Below are positions 51,840 to 60,363 of a DNA stretch of 64,000 bases, piece after piece. The stretch lies in the NCBI RefSeq assembly GCF_008807075.1, contig NZ_CP035632.1, forward strand, positions 434,001 through 498,000, given 5' to 3'. Position 1 is the stretch's first letter; the number at the start of each line of letters is the position of its first letter. The translations under genes and the position numbers were made by a program. This stretch comes from Synechococcus sp. RSCCF101. Its GTDB lineage: Bacteria > Cyanobacteriota > Cyanobacteriia > PCC-6307 > Cyanobiaceae. The notes beneath the pieces are model-generated. The model was not told where the DNA came from. It saw nothing but the letters and a program-made list of their open reading frames with translations, and made no database searches.

Positions 51840-52829
51840 ATGGGACTGCTTGTCGACGGGGTCTGGACGGATCAGTGGTACGACACCAGCAGCACGGGCG
51901 GCCGCTTCGAGCGCTCCAGGGCCGTCTTCCGCAACTGGCTCACCGCGGATGGCTCCCCCGGGCCGACCGGCCGGGGCGGCTTCGCGGCCGAGGCAGGCCG
52001 CTACCACCTCTACGTGTCGCTGGCCTGTCCCTGGGCGCACCGCACACTGATCGTGCGCGCCCTCAAGGGGCTGAACGATCTGATCCCCATCTCCGTGGTG
52101 CACTGGTACATGGGCAAGGACGGCTGGACCTTCGCCGATGGCGAGGGTGTGATTCCCGATCCCAACGAGGGGGTGGAGATGCTGCATCAGCTCTACACCC
52201 GTGCGGAGGCCACCTACAGCGGCCGCGTGACCGTGCCGGTGCTCTGGGACAAGCAGACCCGCACGATCGTGAGCAACGAATCCTCCGAGATCATCCGCAT
52301 GTTCAACAGTGCCTTCGACGGCCTGGGCGCGCGTGAGGGCAACTACTACCCGGCTGCGATGCGCTCAGCGATCGATGCCGTGAACGATGTGGTGTATCCG
52401 ACCATCAACAACGGTGTCTACCGCTGTGGCTTCGCCACTACTCAGGCGGCCTACGAAGAGGCCCTCACGCCGCTGTTCGACAGCCTGGATCAGCTGGAGC
52501 AGCGACTCACCGCGCAGCGTTACCTGCTGGGGTCCGAGCTGACGGAAGCGGACGTGCGCCTGTTCACCACCCTGCTGCGGTTTGATCCGGTGTATGTGGG
52601 GCACTTCAAGTGCAACCTGCGTCGCATCGCCGACTACCCGGCCCTGTTCGCCTACACCCGCGATCTCTATCAGCACCCCGGCGTGGCAGCCACGGTGAAT
52701 CTCAATCACATCAAGCGGCATTACTACGAGAGCCATCACACGATCAACCCCACCGGCGTCGTGCCCGTGGGCCCCGAGATCGACTACGGCGCCCCCCATG
52801 GCCGTGAGGCCCTCTCAACGATGACCTGA
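51840..52829 (+). CDS. Glutathionyl-hydroquinone reductase-type GST
   Basis: 329 residues, the size of YqjG/xenobiotic-reductase GSTs. The catalytic Cys is in HLYVSLACPWAHRTLIVRAL. VPVLWDKQTRTIVSNESSEI and IRMFNSAF form the GSH site; the C-terminal domain has LTEADVRLFTTLLRFDPVY VGHFKCN. These enzymes reduce glutathionyl-hydroquinones and detoxify quinones, useful under light stress. N-terminal GLLVDGVWTDQWYDTSSTGG is also typical. Confidence 0.92.
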   Translation: MGLLVDGVWTDQWYDTSSTGGRFERSRAVFRNWLTADGSPGPTGRGGFAAEAGRYHLYVSLACPWAHRTLIVRALKGLNDLIPISVVHWYMGKDGWTFADGEGVIPDPNEGVEMLHQLYTRAEATYSGRVTVPVLWDKQTRTIVSNESSEIIRMFNSAFDGLGAREGNYYPAAMRSAIDAVNDVVYPTINNGVYRCGFATTQAAYEEALTPLFDSLDQLEQRLTAQRYLLGSELTEADVRLFTTLLRFDPVYVGHFKCNLRRIADYPALFAYTRDLYQHPGVAATVNLNHIKRHYYESHHTINPTGVVPVGPEIDYGAPHGREALSTMT

Positions 52830-52937
52830 TCGCGATGGTGGTGTGCTGGACACGCTCCGGTCATCCACGCCCAGCAGGCAGCCGCAGAGCAGGGAGAAGC
52901 CAAAGCTGGACACCAGAAAGAGGCTGAGGGGATCCAT
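52815..52937 (-). CDS. Putative 40-residue hydrophobic peptide
   Basis: MDPLSLFLVSSFGFSLLCGC then LLGVDDRSVSSTPPSRSGHR. Starts like the peptide at 51147-51212. It overlaps the 3' end of the GST gene by 15 bp (convergent). No convincing ribosome binding site. Confidence 0.25.
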   Translation of the reverse strand: MDPLSLFLVSSFGFSLLCGCLLGVDDRSVSSTPPSRSGHR

Positions 52938-53059
52938 GGGTGGGCCTGTTGCGGCTGATCACGACACACCGTCGCCCCGCCCTGGGGGGTTGGTCCGTGA
53001 TCCCTCTCAGGTCCACCTGTGAGGTTTCTCACAGGGATGCGCACTACAACCGTATCAGT

Positions 53060-53077
53060 GTTACGGTACGTAAAGAT
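53060..53077 (+). promoter_or_regulatory. Possible HLR1-like repeat upstream of the hli gene
   Basis: GTTACGGT-AC-GTAAAGAT is a weak match to the HLR1 direct repeat (two GTTACA-like octamers two bases apart), the RpaB binding site of high-light genes. It ends 11 bases before the ATG, closer than usual. Confidence 0.25.
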
Positions 53078-53088
53078 TCCTTGACCCG

Positions 53089-53337
53089 ATGGCAGCCTCC
53101 TTCTCTGAGCGTTCCTCCACTCCTCAGGCCGCGTCTGTGGCTGACACCCGTGCTTCCCACGCCGAGCAGCTGCGTCGGGCCGAGCGCTTCAACGGGCGAG
53201 CTGCGATGCTCGGTCTGGTGATCGGCGTGGTGGTGGAGGGCCTGACCGGAATGGGTATCGCCCATCAGATCGGTCTTGGGGCGCTCGTTGACGGCTACGC
53301 GGCCTGCCGCACGTCCATGCTCCCGTTCTGCTTCTGA
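53089..53337 (+). CDS. hli: High-light-inducible protein (Hli/Scp)
   Basis: 82 residues with one transmembrane helix. The chlorophyll-binding motif E-x-x-N-G-R-A-A-M-x-G is in QLRRAERFNGRAAMLGLVIG VVVEG, followed by TGMGIAHQIGLGAL. Hli proteins bind chlorophyll and carotenoid and protect photosystem assembly under high light. The N-terminal ~40 residues are a longer soluble arm than in minimal Hli. Strong evidence that the host is cyanobacterial. Confidence 0.92.
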   Translation: MAASFSERSSTPQAASVADTRASHAEQLRRAERFNGRAAMLGLVIGVVVEGLTGMGIAHQIGLGALVDGYAACRTSMLPFCF

Positions 53338-53391
53338 GCCGTCTCGGGGGTCATCCGCGGAGTCCACTGCCGGCGTGGTGGTTCACCCGGT

Positions 53392-53826
53392 TCAACGGTT
53401 GCGACGGATGCAGCGCAAGCTGTTATCCCTCTCAACCCGAACGACCACGCTTCCGGCATTGGCAAAGGTTGAGTCCAGGCATTTGACAGGCCCCCTGGAC
53501 GAAAAGCGCTTCGACCGAAAGTTGACTCGTCGCCCACGTCGTCCCTGCTGCGCCCCTCCGCACACTCTTTCTCTGCCGTTGCGCGGATTCAGCAGGGTCA
53601 CCCCTGGTCCATCCCGTGTTTCCTGATTGGCGGCAACGCACTCGCGGGCGACGGCCACGGCTTCAGCCACTTTGGCTGTTCGATCAGACCGATCACGAAC
53701 TCCGAGAAACATCGGGATGGATACGGCGCTCAGCACTCCCAGGATGGCCACGGTCACGATCACCTCAACGAGGGTGAATCCCCGCTGATGCGACTCGGAA
53801 TCAGCAATGTCTTGCAGACCACTCAT
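53392..53826 (-). CDS. Type IV prepilin-like protein (GspG/PilA type)
   Basis: 144 residues from MSGLQDIADSESHQRGFTLV. The N-methylation/cleavage motif is RG-FTLVEVIVTVAILGVLSA, with Glu at +5 of the mature protein, then a hydrophobic helix. The globular part has two Cys pairs (RECVAANQET, RERVCGGAQ; later VKCLDSTF, LRCIRR). Likely a pilus or competence/secretion pseudopilin. Prepilin peptidase is elsewhere. Confidence 0.87.
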   Translation of the reverse strand: MSGLQDIADSESHQRGFTLVEVIVTVAILGVLSAVSIPMFLGVRDRSDRTAKVAEAVAVARECVAANQETRDGPGVTLLNPRNGRERVCGGAQQGRRGRRVNFRSKRFSSRGPVKCLDSTFANAGSVVVRVERDNSLRCIRRNR

Positions 53827-53853
53827 GGTGCAGCTCCAGAGCAGTGATATCAC

Positions 53854-54358
53854 GGCTCTATATTAATAATGAATCTCGACGCTGTCAAGACGCAGGATCT
53901 GCCCTCGTGTATCTGGCCAATGGCTTTCCTCAAATCATGATTGCTCCTCTGCTGGTTCCATCTGGATGGGATCAGCGAGATCGTAGAAATCACGCATACT
54001 GGACTACTTGGAGGCCAGCGGGAGCAGCACGCGCCCACCTCAGAAACAGAATCATCCGGGCTGTGTGATACAGCGACGTCTTGGCTGATCAGCTCCGGGC
54101 AGCACACTCGCCACCAGAGGGTTCGACAGAGCCATGGCCGGCAGCGAGAGGCAAGCATCCCTCCTTCAGGCCGATCTGTGCTGATGCGCGCTCAGTCCTC
54201 CTCAGCGCGAGATTGACGGGTTCAGTTCACCCCCGCCAGGCGGGACAACGGGGATGTGATCAACCTCACAATCACTCCTGATCGGCATCACGGCGGATCC
54301 ATCAGGGCCGGCAGATGCTGACTCCATCAGCCGACCTGCCCCCGCAGCGATCCCTTCC
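53854..54358. other. Intergenic, no gene seen
   Basis: About 500 bases between the divergent prepilin and sigma-factor genes. The AT-rich part (53855-53880, TATTAATAATGA) may be the prepilin promoter. No other element recognised. Confidence 0.4.
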
Positions 54359-55252
54359 ATGGCCACCCCTTCCCGTGTTCCCACCAGTGGACTGACGGCC
54401 TACATGGGCTCCATCGGTTCCATCTCCCGCCTCACCACCGCTGAGGAGATCGAACTCGGCCGGCGCATCCAGCTCTGGCGCCGTTCCGCCGACCCGGATG
54501 GGCCCTGCCGGCGCCGCGGCCGCCGGGCCCGCGATCGGATGATCACGGCCAACCTGCGGTTGGTGGTGGCCCTCGCCCGCTCCTACCGCGACGGAGCTGC
54601 ACGGCTGGGGTTGAGCTTCTCGGATCTGATCCAGGAAGGGAACATCGGTCTGGCCCGCGCTGCCGACCGTTTCGATCCGGAGAAGGGCTACCGCTTCTCC
54701 ACCTACGCCACCTGGTGGATTCGCGAGGCGATGGGCCGGTGCCTGGCCGAGCAGGGCCGTCTGATCCGTCTGCCGCTGCAGGTGTCCCAGCTGATTCAGA
54801 AGGCGTCGGCGATCCGCCGCAGCAGCCTTCAGGAACGGGGGCGCCTCCCCAGCCGCAGTGAACTGGCGGAGGCGATGGCCCTCAGCCCGGATCGCCTGCG
54901 GGGCGTGCTCGGGGCCGCCGCCCTGCGCACCACCAGTGGCGATGTGCGGCTCCACGGCGGTGAAGGCAGCACCCTGCTGGAGCTGCAGCCCGATGCCCGG
55001 CGGGAACCGGGCCTGGACCCCACCATCACCGAACTGGCCCTCAAGCCCCTCACTGTCCGGGAGCGGCAGGTGATCCGGGGAGTGGTCTTCGAGGACCGTC
55101 CGCTGCGGGAGATGGCGCGCGAGCTGGGCTGTTCCTCAGCCGCGGTGTCTGCCACCAAACGGCGCGCGCTCAACCGGCTGCGGGATCACATGGCCAGCGG
55201 CAACGACTCCGCAGCCCCGCCCAGCAGGGCCGTCTGCCGGAAATCCGCCTAA
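54359..55252 (+). CDS. Group-2 sigma-70 family sigma factor
   Basis: 297 residues. Region 1.2 (RLTTAEEIELGRRIQLWRRS), region 2 (NLRLVVALARSYRDGAARLG, SDLIQEGNIGLARAADRFDP, GYRFSTYATWWIREAMGRCL), region 3 (GRLPSRSELAEAMALSPDRL) and region 4 (PLREMARELGCSSAAVSATK) are all present. It lacks region 1.1 and the long NCR of RpoD. Group-2 factors redirect RNA polymerase in stress or nutrient conditions. Start MATPSRVPTSGLTAYMGSIG. Confidence 0.94.
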   Translation: MATPSRVPTSGLTAYMGSIGSISRLTTAEEIELGRRIQLWRRSADPDGPCRRRGRRARDRMITANLRLVVALARSYRDGAARLGLSFSDLIQEGNIGLARAADRFDPEKGYRFSTYATWWIREAMGRCLAEQGRLIRLPLQVSQLIQKASAIRRSSLQERGRLPSRSELAEAMALSPDRLRGVLGAAALRTTSGDVRLHGGEGSTLLELQPDARREPGLDPTITELALKPLTVRERQVIRGVVFEDRPLREMARELGCSSAAVSATKRRALNRLRDHMASGNDSAAPPSRAVCRKSA

Positions 55253-55293
55253 CGTCTCGCCACGTTCCGATCCGGCACCGCCGCCCCGCGTCG

Positions 55294-55455
55294 ATGACTG
55301 CCAGTGCTCCTCTTCGTCTTGTCGTGGCGCTTGCAGGAGCCACGGGTCTGTTGATCAGCGCCCAGTCTCTGTTCCAGTTCAAAAGCCTGCCGCCGGTCGA
55401 AGCGGCACCTCAGATGGCGCAGGGTTACGCCGCCACCCCCCCGAGTCGGGTCTGA
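55294..55455 (+). CDS. Small membrane-anchored or secreted peptide
   Basis: 53 residues: MTASAPLRLVVALAGATGLL then ISAQSLFQFKSLPPVEAAPQ and MAQGYAATPPSRV. One hydrophobic segment, possibly an uncleaved anchor. 38 bp after the sigma-factor stop, so may be co-transcribed. Unknown. Confidence 0.45.
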   Translation: MTASAPLRLVVALAGATGLLISAQSLFQFKSLPPVEAAPQMAQGYAATPPSRV

Positions 55456-55519
55456 CACCCTCCTGCGTGGCGGCTTCCCGCCCGTGCCGATCGTTACGGC
55501 TTCCTAGCTTCGCGACGGC

Positions 55520-56368
55520 TTGTTGAAAGGGCGCACCGTGGGCAGCAAATGGGAGAACTTCCTCCGCAATCTGGGTGAGTGGAGGGGGTCCTTCACCACC
55601 CTGAATGGCGAGGGCGAGCCGGTGTCGAAAACGGCCTCGGTGCTGACGCTCGAGGCCAACCCCGATCGTGACCTGGTGCACTTCCGACTGGTGCGCCACG
55701 CCGACGACACGTTCGACTCGCCGGTCGTCAGCGATAACCGGCAGGACTACCGCGCCCTGGGTCGCCAGGTGGTGTTCTTCTCCAGTGGCTGCTTCTGCAA
55801 GGGCAATGAACAGGTGGCGCCCATCACGCCCTTCGGCGCCGAATACGGGTTCCTCACATCAGACCGTCGCCTGCGTCTGGTGCAGCTGTTCGACGAGGCG
55901 GGCCGGTTCGACCGCCATGTGCTGATCCGTGAGGTTCTTGCCGGCAGCGACGGACAGGAGCGGCCCCCGCTCAAGCTGGAGGCGCTGGTCGGTGACTGGC
56001 AGGGGGAGCGGGAACGCATCGCGGCCGACTGGCCGGAGCCGGAGACGCAATCCTGCAGCCTTCAGGTGCGCCGGGAGGGCTCTGACGGCATCACGGTCGT
56101 TGAGGAGGAGGACGGCCAGCGGCGATGCCGCCAGGGGAGGGTGACCAGCCATGGCGTGGCGTTCGAGGGCGAGCGGCCCAGCGCCTGGCATCTGATGGCC
56201 GATGGCGGCCTCAGCGATGTGCCCGGGCAGGTGAGCCACCGCGATGGCTTCAGCCTGTCGGTCGGTTGGCTTAGTGAGCCGGGTGTGCTGCAGCGGTTGA
56301 TCCGCACCTACAACGACCGTGGCGAATGGCTCCACTCCAGCCATGCCGTGCTGCGGCGGGTCGGCTGA
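55520..56368 (+). CDS. DUF3598-family protein (lipocalin-like, cyanobacterial)
   Basis: 282 residues. SKWENFLRNLGEWRGSFTTL then NGEGEPVSKTASVLTLEAN opens the DUF3598 domain; VVFFSSGCFCKGNEQVAPIT, YGFLTSDRRLRLVQLFDEAG and LVGDWQGERERIAADW recur in the second lipocalin-like half. The family is essentially cyanobacterial and related to CpcS/CpeS-like bilin-binding folds, but ligand is unknown. Confidence 0.85.
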   Translation: MLKGRTVGSKWENFLRNLGEWRGSFTTLNGEGEPVSKTASVLTLEANPDRDLVHFRLVRHADDTFDSPVVSDNRQDYRALGRQVVFFSSGCFCKGNEQVAPITPFGAEYGFLTSDRRLRLVQLFDEAGRFDRHVLIREVLAGSDGQERPPLKLEALVGDWQGERERIAADWPEPETQSCSLQVRREGSDGITVVEEEDGQRRCRQGRVTSHGVAFEGERPSAWHLMADGGLSDVPGQVSHRDGFSLSVGWLSEPGVLQRLIRTYNDRGEWLHSSHAVLRRVG

Positions 56369-56393
56369 TCAGCCGCAGCCGTCAGCCGTCGGC

Positions 56394-56624
56394 TCATGGC
56401 CGTGGATTGTGCAGAGCATCGGGCGAGAACCGGCGCTGGTGGCGCTGCAGCCGCTGCTGGCGCTGCAGCCGGCGCAGCTGCAGCTCCTGGTGCTGGATCT
56501 GCTGCTGCTGCATCCGGTAGCCCGGCGGCAGACCGTAGCGGTGGCTCCCGGCGCCGGCTGATGACGCTGCCAGCATCACCACGCTGATCAGTCCGGTCAC
56601 GAGGAACGACAGGTGCAGCGGCAT
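56394..56624 (-). CDS. Gln/Arg-rich small secreted protein
   Basis: 76 residues: signal peptide MPLHLSFLVTGLISVVMLAA (cleaved near SSAGA), then YGLPPGYRMQQQQIQHQELQ and LRRLQRQQRLQRHQRRF. Low complexity, repeats of QxR/QRH. Might be a chance frame in GC-rich DNA, but the signal peptide supports translation. Function unknown. Confidence 0.45.
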   Translation of the reverse strand: MPLHLSFLVTGLISVVMLAASSAGAGSHRYGLPPGYRMQQQQIQHQELQLRRLQRQQRLQRHQRRFSPDALHNPRP

Positions 56625-56675
56625 GCGACCTCCAGATGCGGCCTCCTCCCATGGTCGGCGTGATGGCGGAGCCTG

Positions 56676-56948
56676 TCAGCCGCCGGCCAGGGCCTGCTCG
56701 AGTGCCTGATGATCCCGGTCGCGGCGCTGGAGCGACAGGCTGGGCAGTCCCGGCTGCAGCAGGGTGCGGTAGGCCTCCAGGACCAGAGCCTTTTCGTGCT
56801 CCAGCTCGGCCCGGCAGTCCCTGGGGCAGATCCGCTCGGCGTCGTCGAGGCCCCGCAGGGCGCTGTTGAGCGTGCCGGCCAGCGCGTTCCGCTGGCTGCG
56901 CAGCCGGTTGATCGCGCCGCGGGCTGTGCTCGTGCTGGCGTTGGGCAT
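56676..56948 (-). CDS. Small helical protein, unknown
   Basis: 90 residues: MPNASTSTARGAINRLRSQR, NALAGTLNSALRGLDDAERI, and CPRDCRAELEHEKALVLEAY. Mostly helical with two cysteines. No recognised family. The ATG is divergent from the lipase-like gene at 57051 and 103 bp away. Confidence 0.5.
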   Translation of the reverse strand: MPNASTSTARGAINRLRSQRNALAGTLNSALRGLDDAERICPRDCRAELEHEKALVLEAYRTLLQPGLPSLSLQRRDRDHQALEQALAGG

Positions 56949-57050
56949 GGCTGAATCGCCTGAGGTTGCTCTGCTGATTCACTACCGGCGAAACGGCGGC
57001 CCGGATGTCGGCTGCTCCATAGATTGCGCGGAGGCACCCTCCGGCGAGCC

Positions 57051-57809
57051 ATGACCCAGCCCACTGCCGCTCAGCCGGTGCTGATCCTGGGTGGGTTTCT
57101 GATCGCGTCGGAGGCCTACGGGCCGATGGCCGATGGGCTGCGCGATCGCCAGGGGGTGGAGGTGGAGGTGGTGCCCGTGAGCCGGGCGGACTGGCTGCTC
57201 ACGGTGTGGGCCATCGGATGGCGCCGGCTGCTTGATCGGGTCGATGACGCCGTTCGCCGGTTGCAGGCCCGCTCCCCCAGTGGCCGCATCACCCTGATCG
57301 GCCACAGCTCCGGGGCGGTGATGCTGCGGTTGTTCCTGGGGCCGGAGCCCTTCGCCGGCCGGGTCTACGACGGCCGCCGCCGCTGCAACCGACTGGTGAT
57401 GCTGGGCGGGCCCCATCAGGCGGTGCGAGCCACCCCCCTGCGCGCCCTGGTGGACCGTCGCTATCCGGGATGTCCCTTTGCCGATCAGGTGGATTACGTC
57501 TCCGTCGCCGGTCGTCTGAATCTGGAGGGGAGCTCCGCGAGCGCACTTTCCCGCCGGGGGGCGCGGCGCTCGTACCGCACCATTGCCGGCGACGCTGCCG
57601 ACGGGATGGAGGGGGATGGCCTGGTTCCGGTCGCCTCGGCTCTGCTGGCGGACTCCCGCCAGCTGGTGCTCGAGGACACGGCCCATGGGCGCCTGTTCGG
57701 CGATCACTGGTATGGCTCGCCCGAGCGCCTCAGCCAGTGGTGGCCCTTCGTCCTGGCCGATCCGCCGGCTGCAGCCGCTCCAGGCGAAGGCGGCCGTCGG
57801 CGTGGCTGA
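57051..57809 (+). CDS. Alpha/beta hydrolase (lipase/esterase-like)
   Basis: 252 residues from MTQPTAAQPVLILGGFLIAS. Nucleophile elbow GRITLIGHSSGAVMLRLFLG (G-x-S-x-G), Asp in MEGDGLVPVASALLADSRQL and His in VLEDTAHGRLFGDHWYGS complete a triad. VMLGGPHQAVRATP is typical of PGAP1/lipase-like members. Substrate unknown. Its 3' end overlaps the convergent permease gene by 80 bp. Confidence 0.85.
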   Translation: MTQPTAAQPVLILGGFLIASEAYGPMADGLRDRQGVEVEVVPVSRADWLLTVWAIGWRRLLDRVDDAVRRLQARSPSGRITLIGHSSGAVMLRLFLGPEPFAGRVYDGRRRCNRLVMLGGPHQAVRATPLRALVDRRYPGCPFADQVDYVSVAGRLNLEGSSASALSRRGARRSYRTIAGDAADGMEGDGLVPVASALLADSRQLVLEDTAHGRLFGDHWYGSPERLSQWWPFVLADPPAAAAPGEGGRRRG

Positions 57810-58590
57810 GCTGCAGAAATCCCAGCACCACCACGGCCACGACGCCCAGCGCTGTGGCTGCCGCGATCATGAACATGATCACGATCTGGTAGCGCACCGC
57901 TGCGGCGGGCAGGGCTCCCTCCAGGATCTGGCCGGTCATCATTCCCGGCAGGCTCACCACCCCCATCACGGTCATGGCGTTGATCGTGGGCACCATGGCC
58001 ACCCGCACGGCCTCCCGCACCACCGACGCGGAGGCCTCCCAGCGACCGGCCCCCACCGCCAGAGCCTGCTCGATGCGATGCCGCCCCTCCTGCAGGCCTC
58101 CCATGAGGGTGTCGAGCCCCAGGGAGATGCCGTTGAGGGTGTTGCCCAGCACCATGCCCAGCAGAGGAATCAGGTACTGGGGGTCGTACCAGGGGGCCGG
58201 ACGGAGGATGCCGCCCACGGCCACGCCCGTGACCAGTGCGGCGCTCGTGAGCACCGACACCATGCTGCTCAGGTGAATGCCCGGGAAGCGCTGGCGGGTG
58301 CGGCTCACGGCCGAGTGGCCCGCCACGCTGCCCATCAGCAGCGCCAGCAGCAGAATCACGCCGGGGCTGTCCTGCCGGAACACCCAGCCCAGGGCGGTTC
58401 CGGTGAGTAGCAGCTGCACCACCATGCGCAGGGAGGCGGTGACCAGCCCCCTGGCCAGCCCGAGTTGCAGCAGGGCCGAGAGGCCCACGTTCACCAGGAT
58501 CAGGCTGGCGGCTCCAACCAGCTGTAGGGGGCCGATCGGGATCGCTCCGGAGCCGCCTGCGGCGGCTGTGCCCAGGAGCCAACCGCTCAT
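57730..58590 (-). CDS. fetB: ABC transporter permease, FetB/UPF0014 family
   Basis: 286 residues from MSGWLLGTAAAGGSGAIPIG, about seven helices. LARGLVTASLRMVVQLLLTG, SAVSRTRQRFPGIHLSSMVS and the EAxxxG-type cytoplasmic loop ASASVVREAVRVAMVPTINA MTVMG are typical. With FetA it forms an exporter implicated in iron homeostasis and peroxide resistance. Start overlaps FetA stop by 4 bp. Confidence 0.87.
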   Translation of the reverse strand: MSGWLLGTAAAGGSGAIPIGPLQLVGAASLILVNVGLSALLQLGLARGLVTASLRMVVQLLLTGTALGWVFRQDSPGVILLLALLMGSVAGHSAVSRTRQRFPGIHLSSMVSVLTSAALVTGVAVGGILRPAPWYDPQYLIPLLGMVLGNTLNGISLGLDTLMGGLQEGRHRIEQALAVGAGRWEASASVVREAVRVAMVPTINAMTVMGVVSLPGMMTGQILEGALPAAAVRYQIVIMFMIAAATALGVVAVVVLGFLQLSHADGRLRLERLQPADRPGRRATTG

Positions 58591-59249
58591 CGCGTCATCG
58601 CGGCCGCCGACGACGCGGCGGGCAGTGGCTGCACCCGCCCGCACAGCCGGCGGATCTGACGCGGGTCGTGGCTCACGATCAGCAGCGCGCGCTCGCCGCC
58701 CGTCTGCCAGGCCAGCAGCAACTGCTCCAGACGGTGACAGGTGGCCTGATCCAGGGAGGCCGAGGGTTCATCCAGCAGAAGCACGGCCGGATCGAGCTGC
58801 AGCGCCCGCAGTAGGCCGAGCAGCTGACGTTCACCGCCGGAGAGATGCTCCGTGCGGCGCTCCAGGAAGGACTCGGGGCGCCCCAGGTGCCGCAGCCACT
58901 GCTCCAGGCGTCGCTGCGGCCAGCCGCGGTGGCGGTGCACGGCATAGCGGAAGGGCTGGCGCAGGTCATCGGCCACCGTGCCGCCCAGTGCCACCGGTTG
59001 CTGGGGCACGTAGCTCACGCGGGAGCGCCACTCCTGCAGGCCCCACTGCTCCGGCGACCGTTGCGCCAGCTGGAGCGTGCCGCTCTGCAGCCGCTCGAGA
59101 CGGGCCACCTGACGCAGCAGCAGCGTCTTGCCGCTGCCGGAGGGACCGATCAGCCCGACCCGCTCACCCGCGCGAAGATCCAGGTTCAGCCCATGCCACA
59201 GCCAGGCTCCCGCCAGCCGGCAGCTGAGATTGCGGGCTTCCAGGATCAC
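58587..59249 (-). CDS. fetA: ABC transporter ATP-binding subunit, FetA-like
   Basis: 220 residues from the GTG at 59249. Walker A LIGPSGSGKTLLLRQVARLE, Q-loop SYVPQQPVALGG, signature EHLSGGERQLLGLLRALQLD, Walker B PAVLLLDEPSASLDQ, and H-loop ALLIVSHDPRQIRRL. The start overlaps the upstream DUF6737-like gene as GTGA, and the stop overlaps FetB, so the three are translationally coupled. Confidence 0.9.
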   Translation of the reverse strand: MILEARNLSCRLAGAWLWHGLNLDLRAGERVGLIGPSGSGKTLLLRQVARLERLQSGTLQLAQRSPEQWGLQEWRSRVSYVPQQPVALGGTVADDLRQPFRYAVHRHRGWPQRRLEQWLRHLGRPESFLERRTEHLSGGERQLLGLLRALQLDPAVLLLDEPSASLDQATCHRLEQLLLAWQTGGERALLIVSHDPRQIRRLCGRVQPLPAASSAAAMTR

Positions 59250-59518
59250 GCGTCCGGCCCACGCAGGGTTCCCTGCTCGTGCACGATGGGAGCCAGCACG
59301 AGAAAGAGGGTCCACCAGCCCAGCACGGCCAGACCCACCAGGCTGGAGAGCCAGATCCGGTGCAGCAGCAGCCAGGACCCCGCGATCATCGCGGAGCCGG
59401 TGAGCAGGAGGGTCCAGGGCTGGCACCACCAGGGCTTGTGGCTCCAGAAGCCGCCATCGGTCCCCGATCCGGTGCCGGCAGGGGCGGCAGAAGGCTGATC
59501 CTGTGAGGGAGCGCTCAT
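59246..59518 (-). CDS. DUF6737-like small membrane protein
   Basis: 90 residues from MSAPSQDQPSAAPAGTGSGT; then GGFWSHKPWWCQPWTLLLTG, SAMIAGSWLLLHRIWLSSLV, and GLAVLGWWTLFLVLAPIVHE. Two membrane helices after a WSHKPWWCQPWT motif conserved in cyanobacterial DUF6737-type proteins. First gene of the fetAB operon with GTGA coupling; might modulate the transporter. Confidence 0.72.
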   Translation of the reverse strand: MSAPSQDQPSAAPAGTGSGTDGGFWSHKPWWCQPWTLLLTGSAMIAGSWLLLHRIWLSSLVGLAVLGWWTLFLVLAPIVHEQGTLRGPDA

Positions 59519-59598
59519 GCGGGCCGCCGGCACTGGGCTCATCCTGCCCGCTTGGTGGCGACGCGCACAGCGCACGGTGCGGGCCGCGGGCGAGAAGG

Positions 59599-60033
59599 AT
59601 GCCCTTCATGCCCGAGTGGATGGATCGTCCAACAGCTTTCGCGGCCATCGCCCTGGCGGCCGTCTCCTGGGACGGCCGGCTCACCAAGGCGGGCTCGCGC
59701 TCCCTGCGCCACGTTCTCGACTACCGCCAGCCTTACTCCTCCTGGAGCGATGGCCGGATGGTGTCACTCATGGATGGGCTCCTCGTCTCCCTGCGGGAGA
59801 TGGGACCCGAGGCCCTGATGGCGGAGGCCTCGCGTGAGCTGCCCGCTCACCTCCGGCAGACCGCCTTCGCCACGGCGGCGGAGATCATGCGCTCGGACGG
59901 CAGCCTGGAGGAGGAGGAAGAGCGCATCCTGGGCCGGCTCTCCCAGTTGCTCGGCCTGGAGACCCAGCAGACCCGGGCGATCATCGAAGTGATGGATGTG
60001 CTGCACACCAGCCTGGAGGACATCCCCCTCTGA
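59599..60033 (+). CDS. TerB-like (tellurite-resistance-fold) protein
   Basis: 144 residues starting MPFMPEWMDRPTAFAAIALA (a second Met at 59608 is possible). TerB signature: AAVSWDGRLTKAGSRSLRHV at the N-side and AAEIMRSDGSLEEEEERILG, then RLSQLLGLETQQTRAIIEVM, with acidic metal-binding residues. TerB-fold proteins act in metal/membrane stress responses. Divergent from the fetAB operon. Confidence 0.82.
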   Translation: MPFMPEWMDRPTAFAAIALAAVSWDGRLTKAGSRSLRHVLDYRQPYSSWSDGRMVSLMDGLLVSLREMGPEALMAEASRELPAHLRQTAFATAAEIMRSDGSLEEEEERILGRLSQLLGLETQQTRAIIEVMDVLHTSLEDIPL

Positions 60034-60186
60034 GCCCTCGTGGCTCACCAGCCTGGGTGGATACCGCCTCGTGGAGCAGATGCCAGGGCGCTTCAGAATC
60101 TCTTAACCAAAAGTGTGAGTGAGCACACCGAATCCAGGGGTGCACGGTTGCACACTGACGCGACCGACGTCACGACCTGCCCACCC

Positions 60187-60363
60187 ATGCTCTCTGAAAC
60201 GTTGCCGATGGTTTCGGTTCAGTGTCTGAGCTGGGAAGCCAATGGCCAGCTCGACGACAGCGACTATCGCAGCGTGGTGTTGCGCCTGATGCAGTGGGAT
60301 CCCCAGGCAAATCTCGACCTGCTGCGCATCACCGGCGCTGAGCTGCTCACGGCGGCCGACTGA
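60187..60363 (+). CDS. 58-residue protein coupled to the tautomerase gene
   Basis: MLSETLPMVSVQCLSWEANG then QLDDSDYRSVVLRLMQWDPQ and ANLDLLRITGAELLTAAD. Its TGA overlaps the ATG of the next gene by one base (TGATG), suggesting coupled translation. Composition and the WEANGQ/DDSDY pattern look protein-like. Family not recognised. Confidence 0.6.
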   Translation: MLSETLPMVSVQCLSWEANGQLDDSDYRSVVLRLMQWDPQANLDLLRITGAELLTAAD

